The translations under genes were made by a program, and so were the position numbers. The notes beneath the pieces are model-generated. The model had not been told where the DNA came from, made no database searches, and saw nothing but the letters and a program-made list of their open reading frames with translations. From Ostreococcus mediterraneus (taxonomy: Eukaryota; Chlorophyta; Mamiellophyceae; Mamiellales; Bathycoccaceae), in the NCBI GenBank assembly GCA_012295225.1, contig WMKK01000005.1, positions 750,958 to 814,957 on the forward strand: 64,000 nt of DNA. The letters run 5' to 3'. Of this stretch, positions 28,057 through 36,365 are shown piece after piece. Within the stretch, counting starts at the first letter, position 1. Every line of letters starts with the position of its first letter.

Positions 28057-30090
28057 CTAGGCGCGCGCGGCCAAATCGGTGCGGTCGACGCACGCGGCCC
28101 AAGCGCTCGGAGCGACGACGCGAACGCCGTCTGGGGATTCCGGGGACGTCGCGCGAGCTAAACGCGCGGTGGATAATAGTGGTTTGATTGGCACCGATGT
28201 GCGGTTGAGTGACGCCACCGCGGATGATGCTTGGGTGGAGGACGCGAACGCGCCGCTCGCGACGAGGACGTCCCGCGCTTGGTCTACGGCGAGTTCGGGG
28301 ACGTGCACTGCGCCATCGACGACGCCGCCCGCGGCGAGACCGAGACGCTTGAGTGTTTTCGGTGATGATGACGTGAGCAGCACGAGCAAGTGGCGCCCAA
28401 CTGGGGGCTTGCGTTGTAAAAGCGCGCTCAACGTCGCCGTAGCCTTGGGATGATTGGGCGCTCGCGTTTCATCCGCGTCGCCAGGGGCGACGCCCACGAG
28501 AGTTTCCACGGCGTCAATCACCAAACAGCTCAGCGTGGATTTCAACGCGTCTTCGAATGATGCCTTGAGCGAGCGTGTGATGACGTCGTCTGTCGTGCCC
28601 GCATCTGCGTTGGCGTTCGCGATGACGGTGTCGGCGCGCACCACCTTGACGTACGGATAATCGCTCTCGAGCGCCGCCGTCGCCGCGAGCGCAGTTTTGC
28701 CCGAACCTGGCGGACCAGTAATTAAGCATGACATGTGGTCCGTGGTTCCATCCTGAAGGGCTTTGACGAACGTCTTGATGGACGTTTCCGCGTGCTTGTG
28801 CGCGCTAGAATCATCGAGCGCAAAGTAGCCATTCGGCCGCATGGCTTCGAGCGTGGCGGCGTCCGCCCCCATCGCGGGTGGCACCTCGGTCAACGCGCTC
28901 ATGAAATCTTCCATGAGCACCACGGGTGCTTCGGCACTTTCTGCTTCGTCGCTTGCGAATGTCTGGCTCGCCTTGATGTGGCGAGTCAACGCGTACGACG
29001 TCGCGGCGGTGACGAGCCCCTTCAATTCGGCGCCGCTATAATTCACCGTCTCCTTGGCCAAATCATCCACATTCACGCACTCGCCCAAAAGTCCTTCTTT
29101 AGCCATGGAGTCGGTGTGAATGCGTAAAATCTGCGCCCGGCCCGTGGCGTCGGGCAAGCCCACTTCGACTTGTAATTCCAAACGTCCCGGACGCAGCAAC
29201 GCCGGATCGAGCAAGTCTTTCCGGTTCGTAATGCCTACAATCAACACATTATTCAACGCATTCATGCCGTCGAGCTTGGTCAAGAGCTGATTTACGACGT
29301 TATCGTGCACTATGCTCGCCGTGGCGCCGCCTGACCCACGCGCCTTCATCACCGCATCAATCTCATCGAACACGATGATGTGCAACTTGCTGTTGTCGCC
29401 GCGTTGCCTCGCCTCCTTCTCCGCGTCCTCAAACAACATGCGCACATTTTCCTCGCTTTGCCCCACAAACTTTTGCAAAATCTCCGGGCCATTCACAATC
29501 TTTGGCGGATGCGCGTTTAACATCTTTCCGAGCTGTCGCGCGACTAATGTCTTCCCCGTTCCCGGCGGGCCGTACAGCAGCACGCCGCGCACGTGCTGCA
29601 ACCCGAGTCGTCTCGCCACATCCTTATTCACCATTCTCGACGCAAACACGCGACGGAAAATGTCACCAAACTGCTTATCTAAACCACCGACGCCGTGTTC
29701 GACGAACGAGCTGCCATCTTCGAACATGCGCGCCAAATGTGCTTGCGAAGATGACTTGGCTTCGTCAGCTACTTCGGGCGTGGTGTTCCCAGCGCCCGCG
29801 GCGGGGCCCGTCTTTTTCAGCTCCACCTTTGTTCCGGGCGGTGCCGCCGCGCGAACGGCGGGTTTTGGTTTTGGCTTTTCAATGCCCGCGCTCGATGGCG
29901 CGCGCGGGACGTTTCCCGTCGCTGGCACGCCGAACGCGGCGTACGAGCGCAGTGACGTCACGCTGAGCTGACCAACCGCGCGCGACGGGACATCGACGTG
30001 TGCGACGTCGACGACGCGCGGTGGGGCAATGCGCGCGCGAAGCGCGAGCGCGCTCGTGTGTTTATGCGTGTGCGCGATGACGCGGCGCAT
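28057..30090 (-). CDS. NSF-like AAA ATPase lacking the NSF N domain, with a targeting-like N terminus
   Basis: Two AAA domains match N-ethylmaleimide-sensitive factor, which disassembles SNARE complexes. D1 starts at GVGGLDKQFGDIFRRVFASR (about 133-152), with Walker A GPPGTGKT (174-181), Walker B IIVFDEIDA and the NSF-typical ALLRPGRLELQVEVGLPDA. D2 has Walker A GPPGSGKT, and its Walker B region reads CLVIDAVETL, where NSF has a second acidic residue. From the ATG at 30088-30090 there are 677 residues. Only about 130 precede D1, and they are Arg/Ala/Pro-rich with an amphipathic, acid-poor start, not the roughly 200-residue N domain that binds SNAP. The next gene begins 263 bp away, leaving no room for it. 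It may be an organelle-targeted or otherwise specialised NSF paralogue. Confidence 0.85.
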   Translation of the reverse strand: MRRVIAHTHKHTSALALRARIAPPRVVDVAHVDVPSRAVGQLSVTSLRSYAAFGVPATGNVPRAPSSAGIEKPKPKPAVRAAAPPGTKVELKKTGPAAGAGNTTPEVADEAKSSSQAHLARMFEDGSSFVEHGVGGLDKQFGDIFRRVFASRMVNKDVARRLGLQHVRGVLLYGPPGTGKTLVARQLGKMLNAHPPKIVNGPEILQKFVGQSEENVRMLFEDAEKEARQRGDNSKLHIIVFDEIDAVMKARGSGGATASIVHDNVVNQLLTKLDGMNALNNVLIVGITNRKDLLDPALLRPGRLELQVEVGLPDATGRAQILRIHTDSMAKEGLLGECVNVDDLAKETVNYSGAELKGLVTAATSYALTRHIKASQTFASDEAESAEAPVVLMEDFMSALTEVPPAMGADAATLEAMRPNGYFALDDSSAHKHAETSIKTFVKALQDGTTDHMSCLITGPPGSGKTALAATAALESDYPYVKVVRADTVIANANADAGTTDDVITRSLKASFEDALKSTLSCLVIDAVETLVGVAPGDADETRAPNHPKATATLSALLQRKPPVGRHLLVLLTSSSPKTLKRLGLAAGGVVDGAVHVPELAVDQARDVLVASGAFASSTQASSAVASLNRTSVPIKPLLSTARLARATSPESPDGVRVVAPSAWAACVDRTDLAARA

Positions 30091-30352
30091 CGCGCGGGTG
30101 CTTGAGCGTGGAGAAGTGCGGATGAAGTGCCTCGCGTGGGGGCCTCGCGCGCTTTTTCGTCTAAAACGTCTCGCGCTCGTTGCAATGGCTACGCGTGAAT
30201 GAATGCCTATGGTGCGTGCGTACACGGATGAATTCTCGCGCGCACGGGTGGTGATGGCGGTGTGTCGTCATCGCCGCACGTTCGTGCGTTGCCTGTGTGT
30301 GTGCGTGTGGTATGGTATGTGCTAAATGGTCTCGTCGCGGGCGGCTCGGCGG

Positions 30353-31480
30353 CTAGTGGCCTTCGTACTCGTCGCCCAACCCGAGGATGCGCTTACCGCT
30401 CTCGTACGTGGTCCAGCAAATCGCCGCAGCGGGGATGTGGAATAGAACACGCGCGGACATCCCGCGAGTGAGCGCCATGACGCCTTCTTCGCGGATAATT
30501 GCGCGAGTGACGGCGAACGCGCTCGAAGACGCCTCGGACGCGCGCGCCTGCGCCGCCGCGAGCTCTTGTGGACACATCTTCGGCGTACCGCGCACCGCGC
30601 ACACGCCGTTCGCCGTAGTCTCTACTGATTTCGCCAAATCACAATCGAGCAGCACGCAATGGGTCTGCATGCGAGTCTTAATGACATCCATGGGCGTCGT
30701 CGCCGCCGCCGCGAGGCCCCCGGCGACGCCACCCGCCGCAAACTGCACGGCAAACCCCTCGCGCTCAGCCTCGCTCGCCTTGAACAACGCCGTCTTCGCC
30801 GCCTCGTACGTGGAGAAATGTATCGCAGTGAACGGTACGTTCATCGCCAACGTCGTCGGATACGAACGATAAAACGCCCGAGCGCCTTCGTTTCTCAACG
30901 TCTTGCTCACGCAATCCATCGCCCCGGCGTACGGCGAATTCGCCAACTGTAATCGCTGCTTCACCGTATCCACTGGGTTTTGCAACGCATCCGCGAGAAT
31001 CGTCGCACACGCTCCAGCTGCTGCGTGCGCCACCGGCGCGTGTTCCCCTTTCACGCCTCCACCAAACCATACTTTACACTTTTCATACGTCGCAAAGTAC
31101 ACCGCGTGCGCCGGTCCCGCCCCCAAACCCGCCGCGCTCACGCCACGATACAACCCTCGAATCGTCTGCATCGCCTGCGCCACGCTCGCCCCACTCGACG
31201 TCGACATCGCGTGCGCGTATGACCGTCCACTCGCGCTCGTCGCCGCCTGTAACCGCGTTTTAATCGTATCCACCGGGAACATCGCCGTGTGCTCCACCGC
31301 CCCCGCGACCGCGCCCGCGCACATGTGCCCGTAAAACGCCCCTTCGAGCGTCGACGCCGCGACGCCAAACGACTGACCGCTCACGACACGCGCCGCGTCC
31401 GCGCCACCGCGCGCGTTCGGCGCGTCACCGCGGCGCAGCGACGCCGAGAAGGCGATTTCGAAAGGTTTTGGATCAGCCAT
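30353..31480 (-). CDS. Mitochondrial carrier, mitoferrin-type iron transporter
   Basis: A six-helix mitochondrial carrier of the inner membrane, 375 residues, built from three repeats. The first repeat has AGAVAGAVEHTAMFPVDTIKTRLQ, where the Glu-His next to the PxD motif is characteristic of mitoferrins (iron import for heme and Fe-S cluster synthesis). The second repeat has DALQNPVDTVKQRLQ and the third TTPMDVIKTRMQTH. An insertion of about 50 residues with several cysteines follows the third PxD motif, longer than in usual mitoferrins. The N terminus has about 50 polar residues before helix 1. S-adenosylmethionine carriers are related, but the EHxxMFP motif favours mitoferrin. It ends 262 bp from the NSF-like start. 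Confidence 0.85.
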   Translation of the reverse strand: MADPKPFEIAFSASLRRGDAPNARGGADAARVVSGQSFGVAASTLEGAFYGHMCAGAVAGAVEHTAMFPVDTIKTRLQAATSASGRSYAHAMSTSSGASVAQAMQTIRGLYRGVSAAGLGAGPAHAVYFATYEKCKVWFGGGVKGEHAPVAHAAAGACATILADALQNPVDTVKQRLQLANSPYAGAMDCVSKTLRNEGARAFYRSYPTTLAMNVPFTAIHFSTYEAAKTALFKASEAEREGFAVQFAAGGVAGGLAAAATTPMDVIKTRMQTHCVLLDCDLAKSVETTANGVCAVRGTPKMCPQELAAAQARASEASSSAFAVTRAIIREEGVMALTRGMSARVLFHIPAAAICWTTYESGKRILGLGDEYEGH

Positions 31481-31828
31481 CAGAAATCAAATCAAATCAA
31501 AGATGCGCTCGAGCGACGTCGTCGACGGCGCGTTCGCGGGCGGGCGGCGCGCGCGACGTGCAACGCGCGGGATGCGCGAGCGGTGTGGCGCGCGCGAAGC
31601 GGCGACGGCGACCGCGATGGGCGATCGTCGCGCGGCGAAAAGTGGCGCATGGGACCCTAGACAAGTGAATGAGCTCCAGTGCGCGACGCGCGACGAGGAC
31701 GCGCGAAGACGGCGCGCGACGCGCGGACGCGGGCGTGAGCGCGCGCGCGACGCATCGGCGGCGCGTGCGGCGGTGGTGGCGCGCGCGCGACGCGCGTCAG
31801 AGGGGTGCGCGCGCGCTGGGCTGGGCGC

Positions 31829-32860
31829 ATGCCTCGAACGCAATGTCTCGGGACCGCCATCATCGGCGCCGCGTTTTGCGCATCCAAGTGCAGCGCCGAA
31901 CGGTTGGCGAGGGATTTAGCGTTTTTCCCGCCCGAGCCGCCGAGTTATGCGCTCGAGCGGCGCGTGAGGGGTGAAGATGATGATGGCGAGACGCGCGAAG
32001 GCGACGCGGAGGAGCGTTTGGTCGCCGTGGCGAATGACGAACACGTCCCTGCGTCGTACGCGCGGGCGTTTCAGCGCGTGTTAGATGCGTTTGATGTTGC
32101 ATCGGTGGAGACCGTGCGCGGGAATGAGATTGTGGTGATGACGTGCGAAGGCGCGGATGAGCAAAGCGACGGCGCCGACGTGACCATCATCATGTCGCAC
32201 GGGAACGCCGTCGATGCGGGTGAAATGGCTCCATTTGCGCGTAAGATGGCGCAACAATTAGCGTGTAGAGTGGTGGTGTATGATTATAGCGGTTACGGAC
32301 AATCGCGAGGGGAGCCGTCGGTGGCGGATACGTACGCCGACATCGACGCCGTCGTCGATTTCGTCACGCACAAATACGGCGTCGGCTTGGATGAGTGCGT
32401 TCTGTTCGGTCAAAGCATTGGCTCTGGGCCGACGTGTTACTTTGCCAGCAAGCGTGAAAACGATATCGGTGCCGTAGTGCTCGTCTCGCCGTTGTTGAGC
32501 GCTTTACACGTCGTGAGCGCGCCAGACGCCTGGTGCACGCCCGCCAAAGTGTTCAAACGCATGGATGTGTATAAGAATTACGCCGTCGTGAAGACGATTA
32601 ACGCGCCGATTTTGCTCATACACGGCGATCGCGATGAGGTGGTGCATCAATCGCATGGCAAGGCGTTATGGGAGGCGATTTGTAAGCACACAAAGCCAAG
32701 CGACGCGGTGTGCGAGCCGTATTGGATTCCAGGCGCCGGACACGACGACACCTACGAACGCAACCCTGCCGAGTTCGTTCGGCACATGAGGGGCGTGTGT
32801 GCGGTCGTGCGTGGACGCTATCAAAAACGACGTCTGACAGCCGGTGCGTCTGTCGTGTAA
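31829..32860 (+). CDS. Alpha/beta hydrolase of the ABHD17 depalmitoylase type
   Basis: A serine hydrolase of the ABHD17/ABHD13 group, which removes palmitate from membrane-anchored proteins. From the ATG at 31829 it has 343 residues. Close to the N terminus lie cysteines (CLGTAIIGAAFCASKC) that in this family are acylated for membrane attachment, followed by the LAFFPPEPPSYAL block shared with ABHD17. The fold markers are IIMSHGNAVDAGEM (oxyanion region), VVYDYSGYGQSRGEPS, nucleophile elbow GQSIGSG, acid in LLIHGDRDEVV and catalytic His in GAGHDD. All triad members are present. The gene is divergent from mitoferrin. The basic C-terminal tail is longer than usual. Confidence 0.88.
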   Translation: MPRTQCLGTAIIGAAFCASKCSAERLARDLAFFPPEPPSYALERRVRGEDDDGETREGDAEERLVAVANDEHVPASYARAFQRVLDAFDVASVETVRGNEIVVMTCEGADEQSDGADVTIIMSHGNAVDAGEMAPFARKMAQQLACRVVVYDYSGYGQSRGEPSVADTYADIDAVVDFVTHKYGVGLDECVLFGQSIGSGPTCYFASKRENDIGAVVLVSPLLSALHVVSAPDAWCTPAKVFKRMDVYKNYAVVKTINAPILLIHGDRDEVVHQSHGKALWEAICKHTKPSDAVCEPYWIPGAGHDDTYERNPAEFVRHMRGVCAVVRGRYQKRRLTAGASVV

Positions 32861-32987
32861 CAATACCTAGGAATAGATTTTTAGAGCGCATTGTAACCGT
32901 GGTCGTGACCATCCAACCAGTATTACATTCTACGACTATTTCAGCTAAGGGTCGGTGCTAGTGAATCCTATTCGATCAATCTTGCAC

Positions 32988-33947
32988 TCACATGACGTCG
33001 TACGCGTTGGATAGTGCAGGAAACTTGGCCTTGGCGAACGTTTTCGCCTGTCGAATGGCGCGAAGCAACGTGTCGCTCGTCTCCTCTACGACGACGTACG
33101 CCCGCTCACCTTCAGATGTGCTCGCGCACACCCAGGCCTCGTGAGCAGGTTTCACGAATACATGTTTCACGGCATCATCGCCACCATTCCGTTCGACGTC
33201 TCGACGCAAACGCGTGAGCGTCGACGCCGTTCGCGCGTCCAGCGACGAAGATTTGGCCGCGACGCTCGGCGCCGAGTCGCCGCGCACGGGGTGTAATTCC
33301 AGAGCATACCCTTCGTTCCCGACGTCTTCAACGGCGTACAATGTCGTGTTCGACTCGAACGCGCCTGGCACGCACGCATGCGGCGCCTCACCACCGTCTG
33401 TCCTCGTTGTCGACGTATTCTCGCTCACGCGAGCGCCGAGTTGGGCGAAATCGGCGACGCCGCGTTCGAGCGCCTCGCGTACCGCTTCATCTCTCACCAC
33501 GTCATCTCCACCATCGACGCTCGCGGACGCATCACTCAACGCACTTAAATACGTACTCTTCACGCGCTCGAGCACGCGAGAAATATCGCGGTCGGTATAC
33601 ATGACATCCGGAAACGCTTTGACGTCCAACCGCGCGCCCGCCGCCACGCCCTCTCGCGTGAGCTCCAACGTCGCGATCCGCACGTTCGCCGTCTTAGCCA
33701 CGCAAAACGACGACATTGACGTCGACGTCGACTCGTCATCCACCCCGAACCCGCGCGCGATCGAACGCGACGCGATGGCAAATCCAATCAACGACGACAC
33801 TGCGTCATCATCGAGCGCCGCGCCATCGCGCGGAAACGCGCGTAAAAGCTTCTCGTGTATCGCCCCTTCGCGCACGGGCTCGATGGCATCGTCGTACGCG
33901 AACAGTACGACGCCTCTTGGCGGCGTCGGCGGCGCGTCGGCCGTCAT
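32988..33947 (-). CDS. CCZ1-like longin-domain protein (tentative)
   Basis: A 319-residue soluble protein. The N-terminal part (VVLFAYDDAIEPVREGAIHE, then KLLRAFPRD and SSLIGFAIASRSIARGF) has the pattern of the first longin domain of CCZ1/INTU-type proteins, and the C-terminal part (HVFVKPAHEAWVCAS, AYVVVEE) resembles their last longin-like domain. CCZ1 pairs with MON1 as the exchange factor for RAB7 on late endosomes or vacuoles. The protein is shorter than typical CCZ1 (about 480 residues), so the middle domain would be reduced. It is divergent from the small membrane-protein gene with only 45 bp between start codons. The similarity is by eye and modest. Confidence 0.5.
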   Translation of the reverse strand: MTADAPPTPPRGVVLFAYDDAIEPVREGAIHEKLLRAFPRDGAALDDDAVSSLIGFAIASRSIARGFGVDDESTSTSMSSFCVAKTANVRIATLELTREGVAAGARLDVKAFPDVMYTDRDISRVLERVKSTYLSALSDASASVDGGDDVVRDEAVREALERGVADFAQLGARVSENTSTTRTDGGEAPHACVPGAFESNTTLYAVEDVGNEGYALELHPVRGDSAPSVAAKSSSLDARTASTLTRLRRDVERNGGDDAVKHVFVKPAHEAWVCASTSEGERAYVVVEETSDTLLRAIRQAKTFAKAKFPALSNAYDVM

Positions 33948-33992
33948 GCGCGCGCGTCTTTGACGTCATTCAGCGACGCGCGGTGCAACACC

Positions 33993-34508
33993 ATGGTGTT
34001 GCCGAAACCATCATCGTCGTCGTCGACCCCGGCGGCGTCGGCGGCGTCGCGCGCGCGGCGCACGCGCGTGGGGTACGCCACCGCGGCGGCGATCGCCGGG
34101 GCGGCGTTCGCCATCGCCGCCGCGGCGACGCGAACGACGCAGAATGTGATGAATGCGAAACTGTCTGAAGCGAGCGCGCGCGCCGGGCGCCACCGCGTGG
34201 TGTCGCCGTCCGAGCAGCGCATCTATGGCGATGGCGTGAAATCGATTAAGAGGTCTTTGGCGACGCGGCGACGGCGGCGCGGGGCGGCGGCGGCGGCTAG
34301 GGCGCGCGGGGGCGAGGCTGCGACGGCGGAGGAGGGTGTTCAAGCGGAGGACGGGAGCGTCGGGAGCGCGCGAGCGACGATGGGTACCGACGATGACGGT
34401 GCGTTTAGAGAAGATGTAGATGTAGATGAGGATTCGTACGAGGAGGATTACGAGCAGGATGACGCGGCTGAGGAAAAGGCGTGGGGAGACATGTTGCACG
34501 AGCGTTAG
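33993..34508 (+). CDS. Unrecognised small single-pass membrane protein
   Basis: A 171-residue protein that I do not recognise. The N terminus (MVLPKPSSSSSTPAASAASR) is Ser/Ala-rich, followed by one hydrophobic Ala-rich helix (YATAAAIAGAAFAIAAAAT) at about residues 29-47. An Arg-rich stretch (LATRRRRRGAAAAARARGG) comes next and then a strongly acidic tail (DVDVDEDSYEEDYEQDD). The first part could be an organellar targeting signal. It shares a 45-bp intergenic region with the CCZ1-like gene and is convergent with the NCS1 transporter. Confidence 0.6.
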   Translation: MVLPKPSSSSSTPAASAASRARRTRVGYATAAAIAGAAFAIAAAATRTTQNVMNAKLSEASARAGRHRVVSPSEQRIYGDGVKSIKRSLATRRRRRGAAAAARARGGEAATAEEGVQAEDGSVGSARATMGTDDDGAFREDVDVDEDSYEEDYEQDDAAEEKAWGDMLHER

Positions 34509-34625
34509 CGCGGCGTTCGCGTGGAAGAAAGGCATAGTCGTACCATTTTACGATTGTACAGCACGTGTACGGCATAAATATACTCTCAAAATCTACCGGT
34601 ATACGTTTGAATGAATGATGGGACA

Positions 34626-36293
34626 TTACTCGCGTTGGAGCGCGCGCGTGAGCGCGATGTGGAGACCGCCGCCGACGAAAAAGCCAACGAAGAAGGCGGC
34701 GTCGTATATGGCGCGAAACAGCAACGGCGCGTTTGGAAACGCCCCGACGACGTGTAAGAACCCTGGTAAGCACAAAGCCACGCCACAAAGCCAACTGATG
34801 AATGCACTCGGGTTGAATCCGCGATGGTACCAATATTGTGACTTGGCGTTATCGGTGAATAAATCGTCTATGTCAAGCCGCTGGCGACGAAGAATGAAAT
34901 AATCCGCGAGCATAATACCGGCGATGGGGCCAAGAAACGCGGCGTAGCCAATGAGCCACACGAACACGTACCCGTCTCCGCTCATCAGCTTCCATGGCAT
35001 GAGAGACGTGCCGATTGCCGCCGTGATTAATCCCGCGCGACGAAATGAGACGCTACGAGGGAACGCGTTGGCGAGCGCATTGGCGGGTGCCACTACGTTT
35101 GCCGCAATATTCGTTGACATCGTCGCCAATATGAGCCCAATCATCGCGAGTGTTGTAGCCACTGGGCCGTTCTGCATGCGTGACATCAGCGCGATTGGGT
35201 CATTGATTGCTACGCCAAAGATGACGATCGTGCACGACGTCACGGCTATTGACGCGAAACAGAACGCCGCCATGAAAAATGGCAAACCGATGAGCTGTCC
35301 GAGTACTTGCGCACGCTGAGACTTGGCATATCGCGTGAAATCTGAAATATTCAGCGATAGTGTAGACCAGAAACCTACAGTTGCGGTGACGATTGGGAAG
35401 AATGCGCGCCAGAATTCTCCCTGACGCGCGCCGCCGACGGCGAACGCCGAAGGCGCGGCGAGCATCGGCCCGAGGCCACCCGCGGCGTTGAGCGCCCACA
35501 CGAATAGCGCGAGCGACAGCGCTACGAGCACCGGTGCCGCGTATTCTTCTAATTTACGTATGCTCTCGATACCGTTCCATATCACGCACAATTGCATACT
35601 TAAAAAAGCGACGTAGCACACCAAATCCGTCGTCGACAATCCGAGCCAATGAACGACACCAAACCCTCGCGCGAACGCGTCGCCGAACACAGACACCCCG
35701 ATGGATTTCAACGCATGTCCTCCCATGTTCGTTTGAATTCCAAACCACCCACAGGCGACAATTGCACGCGACAACGCAGCGACGTTGGCGCCTCGAATAC
35801 CAAACGCCGCTCGACACAGCACCGGGAACCCCACCCCAAACCTCGTCCCGGGCACACCATTCAACACCAGAGGCACGAGTACTAACACATTCGCCACCAG
35901 CACGCACGCCAGCGCTTCAAACGCAGAGAATCCTTGCGCCAGAATCGTCGCGCACAACGTCCACGAAGGAATTTGCACCACCAGCCCAACCCACAAATTC
36001 GCCATGTCCCCCGTCGTAAACGTGCGCGCCGACGCCAACACGGGCGCTAAATCGTCATTAATCAACGTCAGTGACGGCTCAACCGGCGCGCGCGCATCGA
36101 TGCCCGCGTCGTCGCTTTTCGTCGAGACGCTTTTCATCGAGACGCGTCGAGACGCGTTTTGCATTCGCGCGGCGACCGACGCCGCGCGCGCGCGCGACTG
36201 ACGCGTCGAACGCGACTGACGCGTCGAACGCATGCGAACGCGCGCACACTCGCGCGCCGCGGCGCCATCGGCGATGACGACGCGCGCACGCAT
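34626..36293 (-). CDS. NCS1 nucleobase:cation symporter (PLUTO-type)
   Basis: A 555-residue multi-pass transporter of the NCS1 family, which in plants (PLUTO) and algae moves uracil, purines or allantoin across the plastid envelope or plasma membrane. About 90 residues of Arg/Ser-rich N terminus, possibly a transit peptide, precede roughly 12 hydrophobic segments. Family markers are WVGLVVQIPSWTLCATILAQGFS in the first helix region, GTRFGVGFPVLCRAAFGIRGANV, ACGWFGIQTNMGG, ESIRKLEEYAAP, NISDFTRYAKSQ and ANVVAPANALANAFP. The C terminus contains LADYFILRRQRLDIDDLF, typical of the family. Substrate specificity cannot be read from the sequence. The first ATG is used; in-frame ATGs 20 and 43 codons later would shorten the leader. 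Confidence 0.93.
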   Translation of the reverse strand: MRARVVIADGAAARECARVRMRSTRQSRSTRQSRARAASVAARMQNASRRVSMKSVSTKSDDAGIDARAPVEPSLTLINDDLAPVLASARTFTTGDMANLWVGLVVQIPSWTLCATILAQGFSAFEALACVLVANVLVLVPLVLNGVPGTRFGVGFPVLCRAAFGIRGANVAALSRAIVACGWFGIQTNMGGHALKSIGVSVFGDAFARGFGVVHWLGLSTTDLVCYVAFLSMQLCVIWNGIESIRKLEEYAAPVLVALSLALFVWALNAAGGLGPMLAAPSAFAVGGARQGEFWRAFFPIVTATVGFWSTLSLNISDFTRYAKSQRAQVLGQLIGLPFFMAAFCFASIAVTSCTIVIFGVAINDPIALMSRMQNGPVATTLAMIGLILATMSTNIAANVVAPANALANAFPRSVSFRRAGLITAAIGTSLMPWKLMSGDGYVFVWLIGYAAFLGPIAGIMLADYFILRRQRLDIDDLFTDNAKSQYWYHRGFNPSAFISWLCGVALCLPGFLHVVGAFPNAPLLFRAIYDAAFFVGFFVGGGLHIALTRALQRE

Positions 36294-36365
36294 CGCCGAT
36301 GACGATGCGCGCGCTCGACTGAGGCTTCAGGCGTCAGTCACTCGCGCGCCAACTTTGGCGTCGCG

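Noticed and set aside
30091-30352. Missing NSF N-domain exon upstream of the NSF-like gene
   Set aside because: Only 262 bp lie before mitoferrin, no N-domain-like residues appear in any frame, and the domain needs about 600 bp.
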